DNA of 41,908 nucleotides from Alteromonadaceae bacterium. GTDB lineage: Bacteria; Pseudomonadota; Gammaproteobacteria; Pseudomonadales; Oleiphilaceae. Shown one piece after another: positions 15,656-25,869 of the stretch (position 1 is its first letter; each line of letters begins with the position of its first letter). The stretch covers positions 1-41,908 of the forward strand of contig JABXHG010000183.1 in assembly GCA_013393545.1 (NCBI GenBank). The letters are read 5' to 3'. Below the pieces are notes generated by a model. That model saw only the letters and a list, made by a program, of their open reading frames with translations. It was not told the origin of the DNA and did not search any database. The translations under genes and the position numbers were made by a program.

Positions 15656-18600
15656 CCCCGGGCTGGCCGGGCGCATCGCCGAGCGCCTGCTGGTCTCACC
15701 CATCGTACCGCTGTTCGTCATTGCCAGCCTGCTGATGGGCGCCTACGCCCTGCTCGTCACGCCCCGGGAGGATCGGCCGGACATCGACGTGCCCACCGCC
15801 ACCGTGTTGATTCCCTGGCCGGGAGCCGGTGTCGAGCGTGTGGACAACCAGCTCGCCCGCAAGGCCGCCGGCTGGGTGCGTGAGCTGGAAACGGTCAGTG
15901 AAGTGCGCAGCAGCAGTTCCAGCCATGCCGCGTTACTGTCGGTGGAATTCGAGGCCGGCACTCCCAAAGACAAGGCCTACTCCCAGCTGGACGAACTGTT
16001 TGGTGCCCATGCCGCCGAACTGCCTGCCACCGCCAGCTCACCCACCATTGAAACCTTTGGCGAATCCCGGCTGGTGGTGCTGATGGCCACACTCAGCAGC
16101 AAAACCGTGGGCCCCAACGGGCTGGAAGACATGGCCACGGAGTTGTCGGCAGAGCTGCTGCGCATACCCGGTGTGCGGAATATACAAACCTTTGGTGGCG
16201 ACAAGGCCGCCATTGAAATCCTCCCCGACCCGGCCGAACTGGCAGCCCGAAAGATTCCCCTGAATCAGCTGGCCGAAGCGGTAGCAGGCGCCAACCGCCA
16301 AGTGCCAACCGGCCGCCTGGAAGGCAGCCCGGTGACCGATCTTCAGGCCGGCCTCAGCCTGGACAATCTGGACCAGCTGGGCCGCGTGCCCGTAGGCAAC
16401 GACGGCGGTGGCCCGGTGTATCTGGAACAGGTGGCGGAACTGCGCGCCGGGCGGGTGGAGGAAAACCAGGCCGTCCTGCACTGGCAAGAGGGCTTCTCCG
16501 CCCCCTACCCGTCCGTCATCCTTGCCGTGACCACTCTTGCAGGCCGCAACGTCAGTGATATCACCGAAAAAGTCGTTGAACGGTTACAGGCATTCAATGA
16601 GGAGGCCCTGCCCTCCGAGGTTCATCTGGACATCACCCATGACGCCGGCGCCGACGCGACCAAGCGGGTCTACAGCGTTCTGTCACAACTACTGACCGGC
16701 ACCCTGATCGTCGTGGGTATTATCTGGCTCGGACTGGGCTGGCGCGCCGCAATCATCATCGCCATCATGATGCCTGTGTCCCTGGCGATAGTGCCCTATC
16801 TTTATAACTATCTCGGTTTCACGCTGAACCCGGTCTCCATTGCCGCCCTGATCCTGGCCATCGGCATTCTCTCGGACGATGCGGTGGTGCTGCTGGAAAA
16901 CGTCGCCCGGCATTTCCAGCGCGCCGGTGAGAAAACCCGGGAGCTGACGGTGAACGCCATCGACGAGGTGTGCAACCCCACCATCCTGGCGGATTTACTG
17001 GTGGTCGCCACACTGCTGCCCCCCGCCTCCATCACCGGCGAGATGGGGCAGTATGTGCGGGCGATTCCGATCGGGGCCTCCGCCGCCGTGCTGTTTTCCC
17101 TCTTGGTGGCCCTGACCATTACCCCCTACTTCGGCTACCGTCTGTTGAAGGTCAAGGCCGGCAGGAACCAGGACAATGGCACCACGGAATCCGCCCCCGA
17201 GAGCGGCTTTGTGGGCCATTACCGCCGCCTTATGGAGCCCTTTCTTCGGTTTGCCTCTCTGCGCTGGCTGTTCTACCTGGGGCTGGTCGTTCTGCTGCTG
17301 GCCAGCCTGTCACTGGTCGCCATGCGTACCGTGCAGATTGGCCTCACACCCCTGCTGGACCGCAACGTGTTTGCCGTGGATGTGGAACTGCCGGCCAGCG
17401 CCACCCTCACGGACTCACTGAGCGCCGCCTCGGACCTGAACCGGAAACTGGCGCAAATACCGGAAGTGCGCGGAGTCACGGTGTATTCCGGCCTGATGGC
17501 ACCGATGATCTACCCGCCGGAAACCCTCACCGCACCCGAGCACAAGGCCCCGAGGGATCTGACCCTGCACGTCAACCTGGTGCCCGAAGAAGAGCGCGAG
17601 CGCCAGAGCTACCAGATCAATCGGGAAATCGCCCAACAACTGGATAACTGGCTGGCCCCCCACAACGCCACCGGCCACATCGGCCGCATACCCTCCGGCC
17701 CCGCCAGTGACCGCGCCATTACCGCCGAGATCTACGGCCCGGACCCGCAAAGCCGCCAGGCCGCCGCCGACCAACTGGAGCAGTGGCTGGCTGAACAGGA
17801 GGGCGTGATTTCAACCGGCCAGAGCCCCACCGCCGCCCTGCCGCGACTGAACCTGCACGTGGACCCCGAGCGGGCCGCGACCTTCGGCGTGGTGCCGGCG
17901 GAAGTCACCCGCACCCTGCGCCTGGCCATTGCCGGCGAAACCCTGGGCGATTGGGCCAGCCACGACTACGGCCGCGACTCGATGCCCATCGTCCTGCGCC
18001 TGGACAAGGCCGACCGGGATTCCGAACAGGCCATTCGCAGCCTGTACACCATCAGCCGCCAGAACCAGCCGGTCTCGCTGGAATCGGTGCTGGATTTTGA
18101 ACACACCGATGGTGACCAGGCTCGTTTTCGCCGCAACCTGATGCCGGTGACCACCGTGTTTGCCGACCTGGACCGCTCGGTAGCGCAGCCCACGGCGGTG
18201 CAGATGGAATCGTTCAGTAGCGACCAGTGGCCCGATATCGACGTGCGCTGGCTCAACCTGCCAGACAATGCCCGGAAAACCACCGGCTACTGGTCTGGTG
18301 AGTGGGAGATGACCCGGGATGTCTATCGGGATCTGGGCGTGGCCGGCCTGGTGGTGATGGTGCTGATTTACGTGCTGCTGGCCGGCTGGTTCCGTTCCTA
18401 CCGGTTACCGGTGCTGATCATGCTACCGATCCCGCTGATTTTCATCGGCGTGATTCCGGCCCACTGGCTGTGGGGTATCAACATTGCCGGCACGGGCGTA
18501 CTGGGGGTCATTGCTTTAGGCGGGATTGTTACCCGCAACGCCATTCTGCTGGTGGACTTTATTCAGCAGCGGCTGGAGGAAGGCATGGAATTGAAAGAAG

Positions 18601-18806
18601 CGGTAATTCAGGCCGGCGCCCAGCGCACCCGCCCGATCCTTCTCACCGCGGCTACCGTCATGTTCGGCAGCGGCGTGCTGATTTTCGAACCGGCCCTGGA
18701 GCCGCTGGGGCTTACCCTCGCCAGCGGGGTGCTGGTATCCACCCTGTTGACCCTGGTGCTGGTGCCGGTTCTCTACTATCACGCTTTCAAAGACAGCGGG
18801 CATTAG
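15642..18806 (+). CDS. RND-family efflux permease (AcrB/MexF superfamily)
   Basis: 1054 residues with the usual RND plan: TM1 near residue 20, a large periplasmic loop, TM2-6 around 340-500, TM7 near 545, a second loop, and TM8-12 around 890-1050. The proton-relay aspartates D412 and D413 lie in GILSDDAVVLLENV, equal to AcrB D407/D408. At the place of AcrB K940 this protein has Arg (R965 in GGIVTRNAILLVDF), as in a clade of RND pumps outside the classical AcrB group. Proton-driven export of an unknown compound, with the adaptor and channel encoded just upstream. Its stop overlaps that of the convergent BCCT gene by 4 bp, with no room for a terminator. Confidence 0.92.
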   Translation: MASNNPGLAGRIAERLLVSPIVPLFVIASLLMGAYALLVTPREDRPDIDVPTATVLIPWPGAGVERVDNQLARKAAGWVRELETVSEVRSSSSSHAALLSVEFEAGTPKDKAYSQLDELFGAHAAELPATASSPTIETFGESRLVVLMATLSSKTVGPNGLEDMATELSAELLRIPGVRNIQTFGGDKAAIEILPDPAELAARKIPLNQLAEAVAGANRQVPTGRLEGSPVTDLQAGLSLDNLDQLGRVPVGNDGGGPVYLEQVAELRAGRVEENQAVLHWQEGFSAPYPSVILAVTTLAGRNVSDITEKVVERLQAFNEEALPSEVHLDITHDAGADATKRVYSVLSQLLTGTLIVVGIIWLGLGWRAAIIIAIMMPVSLAIVPYLYNYLGFTLNPVSIAALILAIGILSDDAVVLLENVARHFQRAGEKTRELTVNAIDEVCNPTILADLLVVATLLPPASITGEMGQYVRAIPIGASAAVLFSLLVALTITPYFGYRLLKVKAGRNQDNGTTESAPESGFVGHYRRLMEPFLRFASLRWLFYLGLVVLLLASLSLVAMRTVQIGLTPLLDRNVFAVDVELPASATLTDSLSAASDLNRKLAQIPEVRGVTVYSGLMAPMIYPPETLTAPEHKAPRDLTLHVNLVPEEERERQSYQINREIAQQLDNWLAPHNATGHIGRIPSGPASDRAITAEIYGPDPQSRQAAADQLEQWLAEQEGVISTGQSPTAALPRLNLHVDPERAATFGVVPAEVTRTLRLAIAGETLGDWASHDYGRDSMPIVLRLDKADRDSEQAIRSLYTISRQNQPVSLESVLDFEHTDGDQARFRRNLMPVTTVFADLDRSVAQPTAVQMESFSSDQWPDIDVRWLNLPDNARKTTGYWSGEWEMTRDVYRDLGVAGLVVMVLIYVLLAGWFRSYRLPVLIMLPIPLIFIGVIPAHWLWGINIAGTGVLGVIALGGIVTRNAILLVDFIQQRLEEGMELKEAVIQAGAQRTRPILLTAATVMFGSGVLIFEPALEPLGLTLASGVLVSTLLTLVLVPVLYYHAFKDSGH

Positions 18807-20020
18807 CCCGCCAGTTCCACCCGGTGGAAGTCCAGAATGTTTTCCTCCGGTGACGCCTTGATGGCCGCCACTTCCTTGCGCTTCTTCAGCAGAATGTAGG
18901 CAAAACAGCTAAAGTACAGGGCAATCACAAGCGCCCCCACCCACTGGATGCGCAGGAAGTCCAGCTGGAACAGCAGGGTCAGCCCGACCAGTGCCACCAG
19001 ATTGAAGATCACGTAGTTCACCCGGCCCAGGCGCTTCGCCGTCAGGTTCAGGTTATCGGTGTACAGGCGGATCAGCGAATCCAGCGAGTTGATCACCATC
19101 AGAACGCCGACAGAGATCATGGCAACGTTGGTGAACGCGGCAATTTTCAGCCCCTCGGCATGGTAGTAGTACAGCACGCTGAACCACACACCAATGGCGA
19201 TGGACGGCACCACCAGCATGGCCAGAAGCAACTGCCAGGTCTTGATGCCGGACACGAAACGCGCGGTGAACTGGCCAATCATGATGCTCCAGGCGAACCA
19301 CCAGAACAGGTAGAACTCGTGGTAGTCGTTAATCGGCAGTACGAACTGGTGCAGGTTGCCGAAAAAGTCCCCCAGCATGCCCGCCGTGCCGAAGAAGTCC
19401 GCCGGCGAACCCTGCCCGAGCACAAACGCCCGGAACCACATACCGATGATGAGTGCGATGAACAGAATACTGGAGCCCACGCTCAGGATGCGCACGTACT
19501 TGATCTTCGAACTGGAATAGACCGCCAGCGCAATCGACAGGAATACAATCACATAGAACGCCGGCACCACCCCGTCGTCACTGCTCAGCTGCGGCAGGTA
19601 CCACGGCAGGTTCGCCAGCAGCAGGTAAGCGGTGAAGGCGCAGGTGCCGATGATCACCACGTTGTTGATGAACTTCACCACCGGGATTTCAAAGAACTGC
19701 ACTCTCGGCTCGATGATGGCGAAGTAGAAGCAGGTCAGGAAGTAGAAGCCCCAGATCAGGAAGGCCCAGAAGCCAAATTCAATGGCCAGCGGGTTAGCGA
19801 AGCCGTATTCCGGGTTGTCCGAGACATTGCCATAGCCGCCGAACTCGGTCAGCGGGAACATGATCAGCCCCACATCCAGACCGGAGGTGAACAGGATGGC
19901 GATGAAGACCAGCGTGCGAACCGGCGTCACGCCGATGCACTGCATGTCCCACCACTTGTACAGAATCAGGGCAATGGCGGCGAAGGTGAAAATCAGACCA
20001 GACGATAACCAGAGTGTCAT
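18803..20020 (-). CDS. Divergent, short BCCT-like transporter (choline/betaine uptake candidate)
   Basis: 405 residues with about eleven hydrophobic segments. The tryptophan box FYLFWWFAWSIMIGQF (about 236-251), followed by TARFVSGIKTW, is the signature of the betaine/choline/carnitine transporter family. The protein is much shorter than usual BCCT members (about 500-680 residues). It lacks long cytoplasmic ends and replaces the usual glycine-rich TM3 motif with SGLDVGLIMFPLTEFGGYG. It lies directly downstream of betA on the same strand, which favours choline or betaine as substrate. ATG start at 20020 with GGAGG 8 bp upstream. It may have its own promoter, given the 219-bp gap. Function is inferred from motif and context. 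Confidence 0.75.
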   Translation of the reverse strand: MTLWLSSGLIFTFAAIALILYKWWDMQCIGVTPVRTLVFIAILFTSGLDVGLIMFPLTEFGGYGNVSDNPEYGFANPLAIEFGFWAFLIWGFYFLTCFYFAIIEPRVQFFEIPVVKFINNVVIIGTCAFTAYLLLANLPWYLPQLSSDDGVVPAFYVIVFLSIALAVYSSSKIKYVRILSVGSSILFIALIIGMWFRAFVLGQGSPADFFGTAGMLGDFFGNLHQFVLPINDYHEFYLFWWFAWSIMIGQFTARFVSGIKTWQLLLAMLVVPSIAIGVWFSVLYYYHAEGLKIAAFTNVAMISVGVLMVINSLDSLIRLYTDNLNLTAKRLGRVNYVIFNLVALVGLTLLFQLDFLRIQWVGALVIALYFSCFAYILLKKRKEVAAIKASPEENILDFHRVELAG

Positions 20021-20120
20021 ACGCTCAGCCTCCGGTTGGTACTACTCAGTATAAAGCACAGCATGGGTGTTCCTCCTCTACTTGATTAAGCGCTGCTTAT
20101 TTCGAATCGGACACAAACCC

Positions 20121-20220
20121 AGGACTTGCCTATCCGGCGCCCGAAAACGGCACAGGGCCGCTGCGCTGATAGGGAAATCCTGAGGGCTTGCTACCCGGGC
20201 GCGTTGCGCACCCGGGGTAG
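20121..20220. other. Two inverted repeats between betA and the BCCT-like gene
   Basis: In this 219-bp gap, 20121-20134 (AGGACTTGCCTATC) pairs imperfectly with 20168-20181 (12 of 14 positions). CTACCCGGG at 20191-20199 pairs with CCCGGGGTAG at 20211-20220 with one bulged base. Neither is followed by a T-run on the minus strand, so they are not clear terminators. They may act as mRNA structures between betA and the transporter. I saw no BetI site here. Confidence 0.5.
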
Positions 20221-20239
20221 GATCACGGTCGCGGAATAG

Positions 20240-21925
20240 CTAGGGATGCGCCCGTTTGGCCTGGCCCGGGCGTTGGTGCACTTGCCACTGGGCGTCCATG
20301 TCGACCGGTGCGGCCGAGGCCGGCAGGGGCTCCCTGCCCCGAATGAGGTCGGCGGCCCGCTCGGCCACCATGATGGTGGGCGCGTTCAGGTTGCCGTTGG
20401 GAATGGTCGGGAAGATGGACGAGTCCACCACCCTTAAATTATCGACGCCACGCACCCGGGTGTCCGGGTCCACCACCGACAGCTCGTCGGTGCCCATTTT
20501 GCAGGTGCAGGACGGGTGATAAGCGCTTTCCACCGCCTGGCGCACGAAGGCATCGATGTCTTCGTCGCTGGTGATGTGTTCACCGGGCTGGATTTCCGCG
20601 CCCCGGTAAGCATCCATCGCCGGCTGGTTGATGATCTCCCGGGTCAGGCGCACGCAGTCACGGAAGCCTTCGCGGTCATCCTCGTGTTGCAGGTAATTGA
20701 AGCGAATGCGCGGTGACTGCTTCGGGTCCGCCGACTGCACGTGCACAAAGCCCCGGCTTTTCGGCTTGTTGTGGCCAATGTGCAGTTGGAAACCGTCACC
20801 GGAAAACGCTTCCTTGCCGTCGTAGCGCATGGCGGCCGGCAGGAAGTGGTATTGCAGGTCCGGCCACTCCACGCCCGCCCTGGAGCGGATAAAGCCGCAG
20901 GATTCAAAGTGGTTGGTGGCGCCCAGACCGTCCTTGCGCAGGATCCAGCGCACGCCGATCTTCAGCTTGTTCCACCAGTCCAGCTTGCGGTTCAGGGACA
21001 CCGGCTGCTTGCAGCGGAACTGGAAGTAGAACTCCAGGTGATCCTGCAGGTTCTCGCCCACGCCGGGCAGTTCGTGCTGAACCTCGATACCGGCCTGCTT
21101 CAGCACCTCCGGGTTACCAATGCCGGAGAGTTGCAGCAGGTGCGGCGAACCGATGGAGCCGGCGGACAGAATCACTTCGCGGGCGGCTTTCGCCTCATGC
21201 ACCTTGCCACCCTGCTCATAACGCACGCCGGTGGCGGTTTTGCCGTCCAGCAATACCCGATGCACCTGGGCGTGGGTGACCACGGTCAGGTTATGCCGGG
21301 CCATGGCCGGGCGCAGGTAGGCGTTGGCGGTGGACCAGCGACGGCCGTGTTTCACCGTCATGTGCATGGGGCCGAATCCTTCCTGGCGGGCGCCGTTGTA
21401 GTCTTTGGTTTCCATATACCCGGCATCGACACCGGCCTGAACGAAGGCCGAGTACAACGGGTTCTGCATGTTGTTGCCGTTGTTCACACCCAACGGACCC
21501 TCGCCGCCCCGGTAGTCATCACCACCAAAGGCCCAGGTTTCCGCTTTTTTGAAGTAGGGCAATACGTTGGCGTAATTCCAGCCGTCCGCGCCTTCGGCCT
21601 GCCACTCGTCGAAATCCCGGGCGTGGCCACGCACATACACCATGCCATTAATGGAAGACGAGCCGCCCAGCACCTTGCCCCGGGGGCAGTGCATTTCACG
21701 GTTGTCCAGATACGGCTCGGGCTCGGTGTGGAACTGCCAGGCGTACTTTTTGGTGTTCATGGGAATGGACAGGGCCGTGGGCATCTGGATAAAGATGCTC
21801 TTGTCGCTGCCGCCGGTTTCCAGCAGCAGCACCCGGTTGCCCGAATCTTCGGTGAGCCGGTTGGCCAGCACACAACCGGCCGAGCCCGCACCCACAATGA
21901 TGTAGTCGTATTGTGCTTCTTTCAT
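20240..21925 (-). CDS. betA: Choline dehydrogenase BetA
   Basis: 561 residues, a GMC-family FAD oxidoreductase that oxidises choline to betaine aldehyde at the inner membrane. The N-terminal FAD site is [16 protein letters not shown] (9-24). The GMC signature region [20 protein letters not shown] lies at 81-100. The catalytic His region is [10 protein letters not shown] with H470. The C-terminal [20 protein letters not shown] closes the active site. Start ATG at 21925 with AGGAG upstream. It lies 27 bp behind betB in the betI-betB-betA order known from pseudomonads, and makes betaine for osmoprotection or as a carbon and nitrogen source. Confidence 0.95.
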   Translation of the reverse strand: MKEAQYDYIIVGAGSAGCVLANRLTEDSGNRVLLLETGGSDKSIFIQMPTALSIPMNTKKYAWQFHTEPEPYLDNREMHCPRGKVLGGSSSINGMVYVRGHARDFDEWQAEGADGWNYANVLPYFKKAETWAFGGDDYRGGEGPLGVNNGNNMQNPLYSAFVQAGVDAGYMETKDYNGARQEGFGPMHMTVKHGRRWSTANAYLRPAMARHNLTVVTHAQVHRVLLDGKTATGVRYEQGGKVHEAKAAREVILSAGSIGSPHLLQLSGIGNPEVLKQAGIEVQHELPGVGENLQDHLEFYFQFRCKQPVSLNRKLDWWNKLKIGVRWILRKDGLGATNHFESCGFIRSRAGVEWPDLQYHFLPAAMRYDGKEAFSGDGFQLHIGHNKPKSRGFVHVQSADPKQSPRIRFNYLQHEDDREGFRDCVRLTREIINQPAMDAYRGAEIQPGEHITSDEDIDAFVRQAVESAYHPSCTCKMGTDELSVVDPDTRVRGVDNLRVVDSSIFPTIPNGNLNAPTIMVAERAADLIRGREPLPASAAPVDMDAQWQVHQRPGQAKRAHP

Positions 21926-21952
21926 ACACTTACTCCTGTGTGGCCTGCGGGA

Positions 21953-23428
<1,476 letters not shown>

Positions 23429-23489
23429 AATCTGGAAAATCCCTCAATTGGGTGACTTCAGGCCTTGTGGGCCGTTTCATTCAATGGGC

Positions 23490-24083
23490 TCAGGCGCGAG
23501 CCTGGGCCAGTGTCTCGTGGACGAATTTCTTGCAAAGGCGCTCGCCGGCCTCGAAGTGCTCGGACGGGTCGGCACTCAGGGCACTGCGCAGCCAGAAACC
23601 GTCGATCAGTGCGGCGGTTTGCCGGGCCGCCTCCGTGGCGTTATCCGCCGACAACGCCTGGGCAAAGGAATACCGCAGATTGCTGTACAGCCGGGCGTTG
23701 TTGATCTGCTGCAACCGGTGCAAACCCGGCTCGTGCATGGCCCGGGACCAGAAACTCAGCCAGGTCTTGGCCGCCAGCGCCGAGCGTTGGAATTCCGAGA
23801 AGTTGGATTCAATGATGCAATCCAGCCGCTGCTCGGGAGAGCCGTCGGTTTTTGCCATGCGCTCCAGGAGCTCCTTACCCAGCTGATCCAACAGGTGGCG
23901 CAGCGCTGCCTCAATCAGGCCCTGTTTGCCGCCGAAGTAGTGGCTGATAATTCCCGATGACATCCCCGCCCGCTTGCTGATGCTGACAATGGTGGTGTTC
24001 TGCATGCCCAGCTCGGCAATCGACTCCATGGTGGCGTCGATCAGCTGCTGACGCCGGGTGTCTTTTACTCCAACTTTTGGCAT
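23490..24083 (-). CDS. betI: Choline-responsive repressor BetI (TetR family)
   Basis: 197 residues from the ATG at 24083 (MPKVGVKDTRRQQLIDAT), matching the family start and length. The frame is open 13 codons further upstream, but that extension has no family counterpart. The N-terminal TetR helix-turn-helix is TIVSISKRAGMSSGIISHYF (about 31-50), and the ligand domain follows. BetI represses the bet genes and releases DNA when choline is present. A perfect palindrome with the BetI core lies 60 bp upstream, so it represses itself together with betB and betA. Confidence 0.93.
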   Translation of the reverse strand: MPKVGVKDTRRQQLIDATMESIAELGMQNTTIVSISKRAGMSSGIISHYFGGKQGLIEAALRHLLDQLGKELLERMAKTDGSPEQRLDCIIESNFSEFQRSALAAKTWLSFWSRAMHEPGLHRLQQINNARLYSNLRYSFAQALSADNATEAARQTAALIDGFWLRSALSADPSEHFEAGERLCKKFVHETLAQARA

Positions 24084-24142
24084 GGCAAACCTCTGATAAT
24101 CCTTTACTTCTTGCCCGGTCATCTTTGATTACCGAGCGCCAA

Positions 24143-24172
24143 TTTTATTAATTGAACGTTCAATTAATAAAA
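24143..24172. promoter_or_regulatory. BetI operator, perfect 30-bp palindrome
   Basis: The centre is ATTGAACGTTCAAT, the core of known BetI operators, extended on both sides by AT-rich bases that remain perfectly self-complementary over 30 bp. It lies 60-89 bp upstream of the betI start and 82 bp from the decayed gene on the other side. The symmetric sequence suits two TetR-type dimers or one dimer on an extended site. Confidence 0.9.
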
Positions 24173-24254
24173 AGGTTACACAAACGACAGGCCCTTTTCA
24201 AATTCATGGTTCATCTCCGAACCTGCAAATGGACTATGCTTGGGTATGGATTAG

Positions 24255-24584
24255 GCGGTCGCGGCGGCGGATTATTTTCAACCAGACCTGGTATTGGTGT
24301 CCGCCGGCTTTGATGCCCATTGGTATGACCTGGCAATGAATGTGTCGTATGAAGGTTTTGCCAGCATGGCCAGTATTGTTCAGGACATTGCCGATAAACA
24401 TTGCCAGGGCAGGCTGGCCATGATTCTGGAGGGCGGCTATAACACCGAATCGCTGTCACGGGGCGTACATTCGGTGCTAAAAGTACTTGCGGGGGAAACC
24501 CCCAGTGAACCAAGAGCCTGCGGCGTTGAAGAGGTGGAAGCTGCCACCACCTTCCACAAGGGCGCTTTCGACCCTGAAAAGTAA
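24255..24584 (+). pseudogene. C-terminal remnant of a histone deacetylase/acetylpolyamine amidohydrolase family gene
   Basis: The frame from 24255 reads AVAAADYFQPDLVLVSAGFD, then AHWYDLAMNVSYEGFA. This is the conserved zinc-ligand segment (SAGFDAH) of class II HDAC-like bacterial deacetylases, followed by MILEGGYNTESLSRGVHSVL, the normal family C-terminus. Only about 110 of ~300-340 residues remain. An in-frame TAG at 24252 closes the frame, and the upstream sequence has no HDAC-like frame. The His-His dyad and the first zinc ligands are missing, so it cannot be active. No ribosome binding site is seen. It looks like a 5' deletion that placed betI's upstream region next to the remnant. Confidence 0.82.
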
Positions 24585-24627
24585 CGGTTCGGAGCCGGCC
24601 GAAGCCCGCCCCAAACCGTTTCAGCGC

Positions 24628-25827
24628 TTACTTCGCTTCGGAAACAATCTTGAAGGTATCGTTTGCGATCACGAATTCTTCGTTGGTCGGGATCACGAAG
24701 ATGCGTGAAGAAGAACCGTTGGTGGCGATGTCGCGGGCTTCCTTGGAACGCTTGTTGTTCTTGACCGGGTCGATCACCAGGCCCATGGCGTCCAGGCCGG
24801 CACAGACTTTTTCACGGATCAGCGCGGCGTTCTCACCGATACCACCGGTGAAGCACAGGGCATCGATGCCATCCAGCGCGGCCACATAAGAGCCCACGTA
24901 TTTCTTGATGTTGTAGGCCACCATGTCGACGGCCAGGCGGCAGCGGTCGTCGCCGCTCTGCATGCCATCCAGCACTTCACGCAGGTCGGAAGACTTGCCG
25001 GAAATGCCCAGGATACCGGATTTCTTGTTCAGCACGTTCAGAGCGTCGTCGATGGTCATGTTTTCCTGGCGCATCATGTATTGCAGCGCGCCGGCACCGA
25101 TGTCGCCCGCGCGGGTACCCATCATCAGGCCCTGAACCGGGGTCAGGCCCATGGAGGTGTCGATACACTCGCCGTTCTGCACGGCGGACACAGAAGAGCC
25201 GTTACCCAGGTGGCACACGATGATGCGGGTGTTGTGCTTCTTGTCGAGCATCTTGCGCGCTTCGTTGGACACGAAGTAATGCGAAGTGCCGTGGAAACCG
25301 TATTTGCGGATCTTGTGCTTGGAGTACTGATCATATGGCAGCGCGTACATGTACGCGTAGTCCGGCATGGTCTGGTGGAACGCGGTGTCGAACACGGCCA
25401 CGTTGGGCTTGCCCGGCATCAGCTCGCGGCAGATTTCCATACCCATGATGTTGGCCGGGTTGTGCAGCGGCGCCAGCGGGATCAGGTCTTTCATCTCGTT
25501 GATCACTTCATCAGTGACCAGCACAGACGCCGAGAACTTCTCGCCGCCGTGCACGGCGCGGTGGCCGATGGCTTCAATTTCATCGGTGGAGTTGATGACC
25601 TTGCCTTCACCAGTGGTCAGCGTGCGCAGCACAGACTCGATGGCCTCTTTGTGAGTCGGCATATCGACGTCCATTTTCAGCTCACGGTCATCGCCGAATT
25701 CGTGCTTGAGCACGCCATCCAGGCCGATACGCTCACAGATACCGGCAGCCAGGGTTTCAGCCGTTACCGGGTTCATCAACTGGTACTTCAGCGACGAGCT
25801 GCCCGCGTTAAGAATAAATACCAACAT
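24628..25827 (-). CDS. ackA: Acetate kinase
   Basis: 399 residues. Makes ATP and acetate from acetyl phosphate, or the reverse. The ASKHA-family phosphate motifs are clear: NAGSSSLKYQL at 7-17, VAVFDTAFHQTMP near 146, HGTSHYFVSNEA near 181, GNGSSVSAVQNG near 209, and FTGGIGENAALIRE near 328. Length and motifs match E. coli AckA. ATG at 25827 with CAGAGGAA upstream. It is the second gene of a pta-ackA operon with a 42-bp gap. The convergent neighbour is the HDAC remnant; no clear terminator is seen in the 43-bp gap. Confidence 0.96.
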   Translation of the reverse strand: MLVFILNAGSSSLKYQLMNPVTAETLAAGICERIGLDGVLKHEFGDDRELKMDVDMPTHKEAIESVLRTLTTGEGKVINSTDEIEAIGHRAVHGGEKFSASVLVTDEVINEMKDLIPLAPLHNPANIMGMEICRELMPGKPNVAVFDTAFHQTMPDYAYMYALPYDQYSKHKIRKYGFHGTSHYFVSNEARKMLDKKHNTRIIVCHLGNGSSVSAVQNGECIDTSMGLTPVQGLMMGTRAGDIGAGALQYMMRQENMTIDDALNVLNKKSGILGISGKSSDLREVLDGMQSGDDRCRLAVDMVAYNIKKYVGSYVAALDGIDALCFTGGIGENAALIREKVCAGLDAMGLVIDPVKNNKRSKEARDIATNGSSSRIFVIPTNEEFVIANDTFKIVSEAK

Positions 25828-25869
25828 ACTGTGTTTCCTCTGGATTTTTATAGTCTGTGAAAGAAAGCG

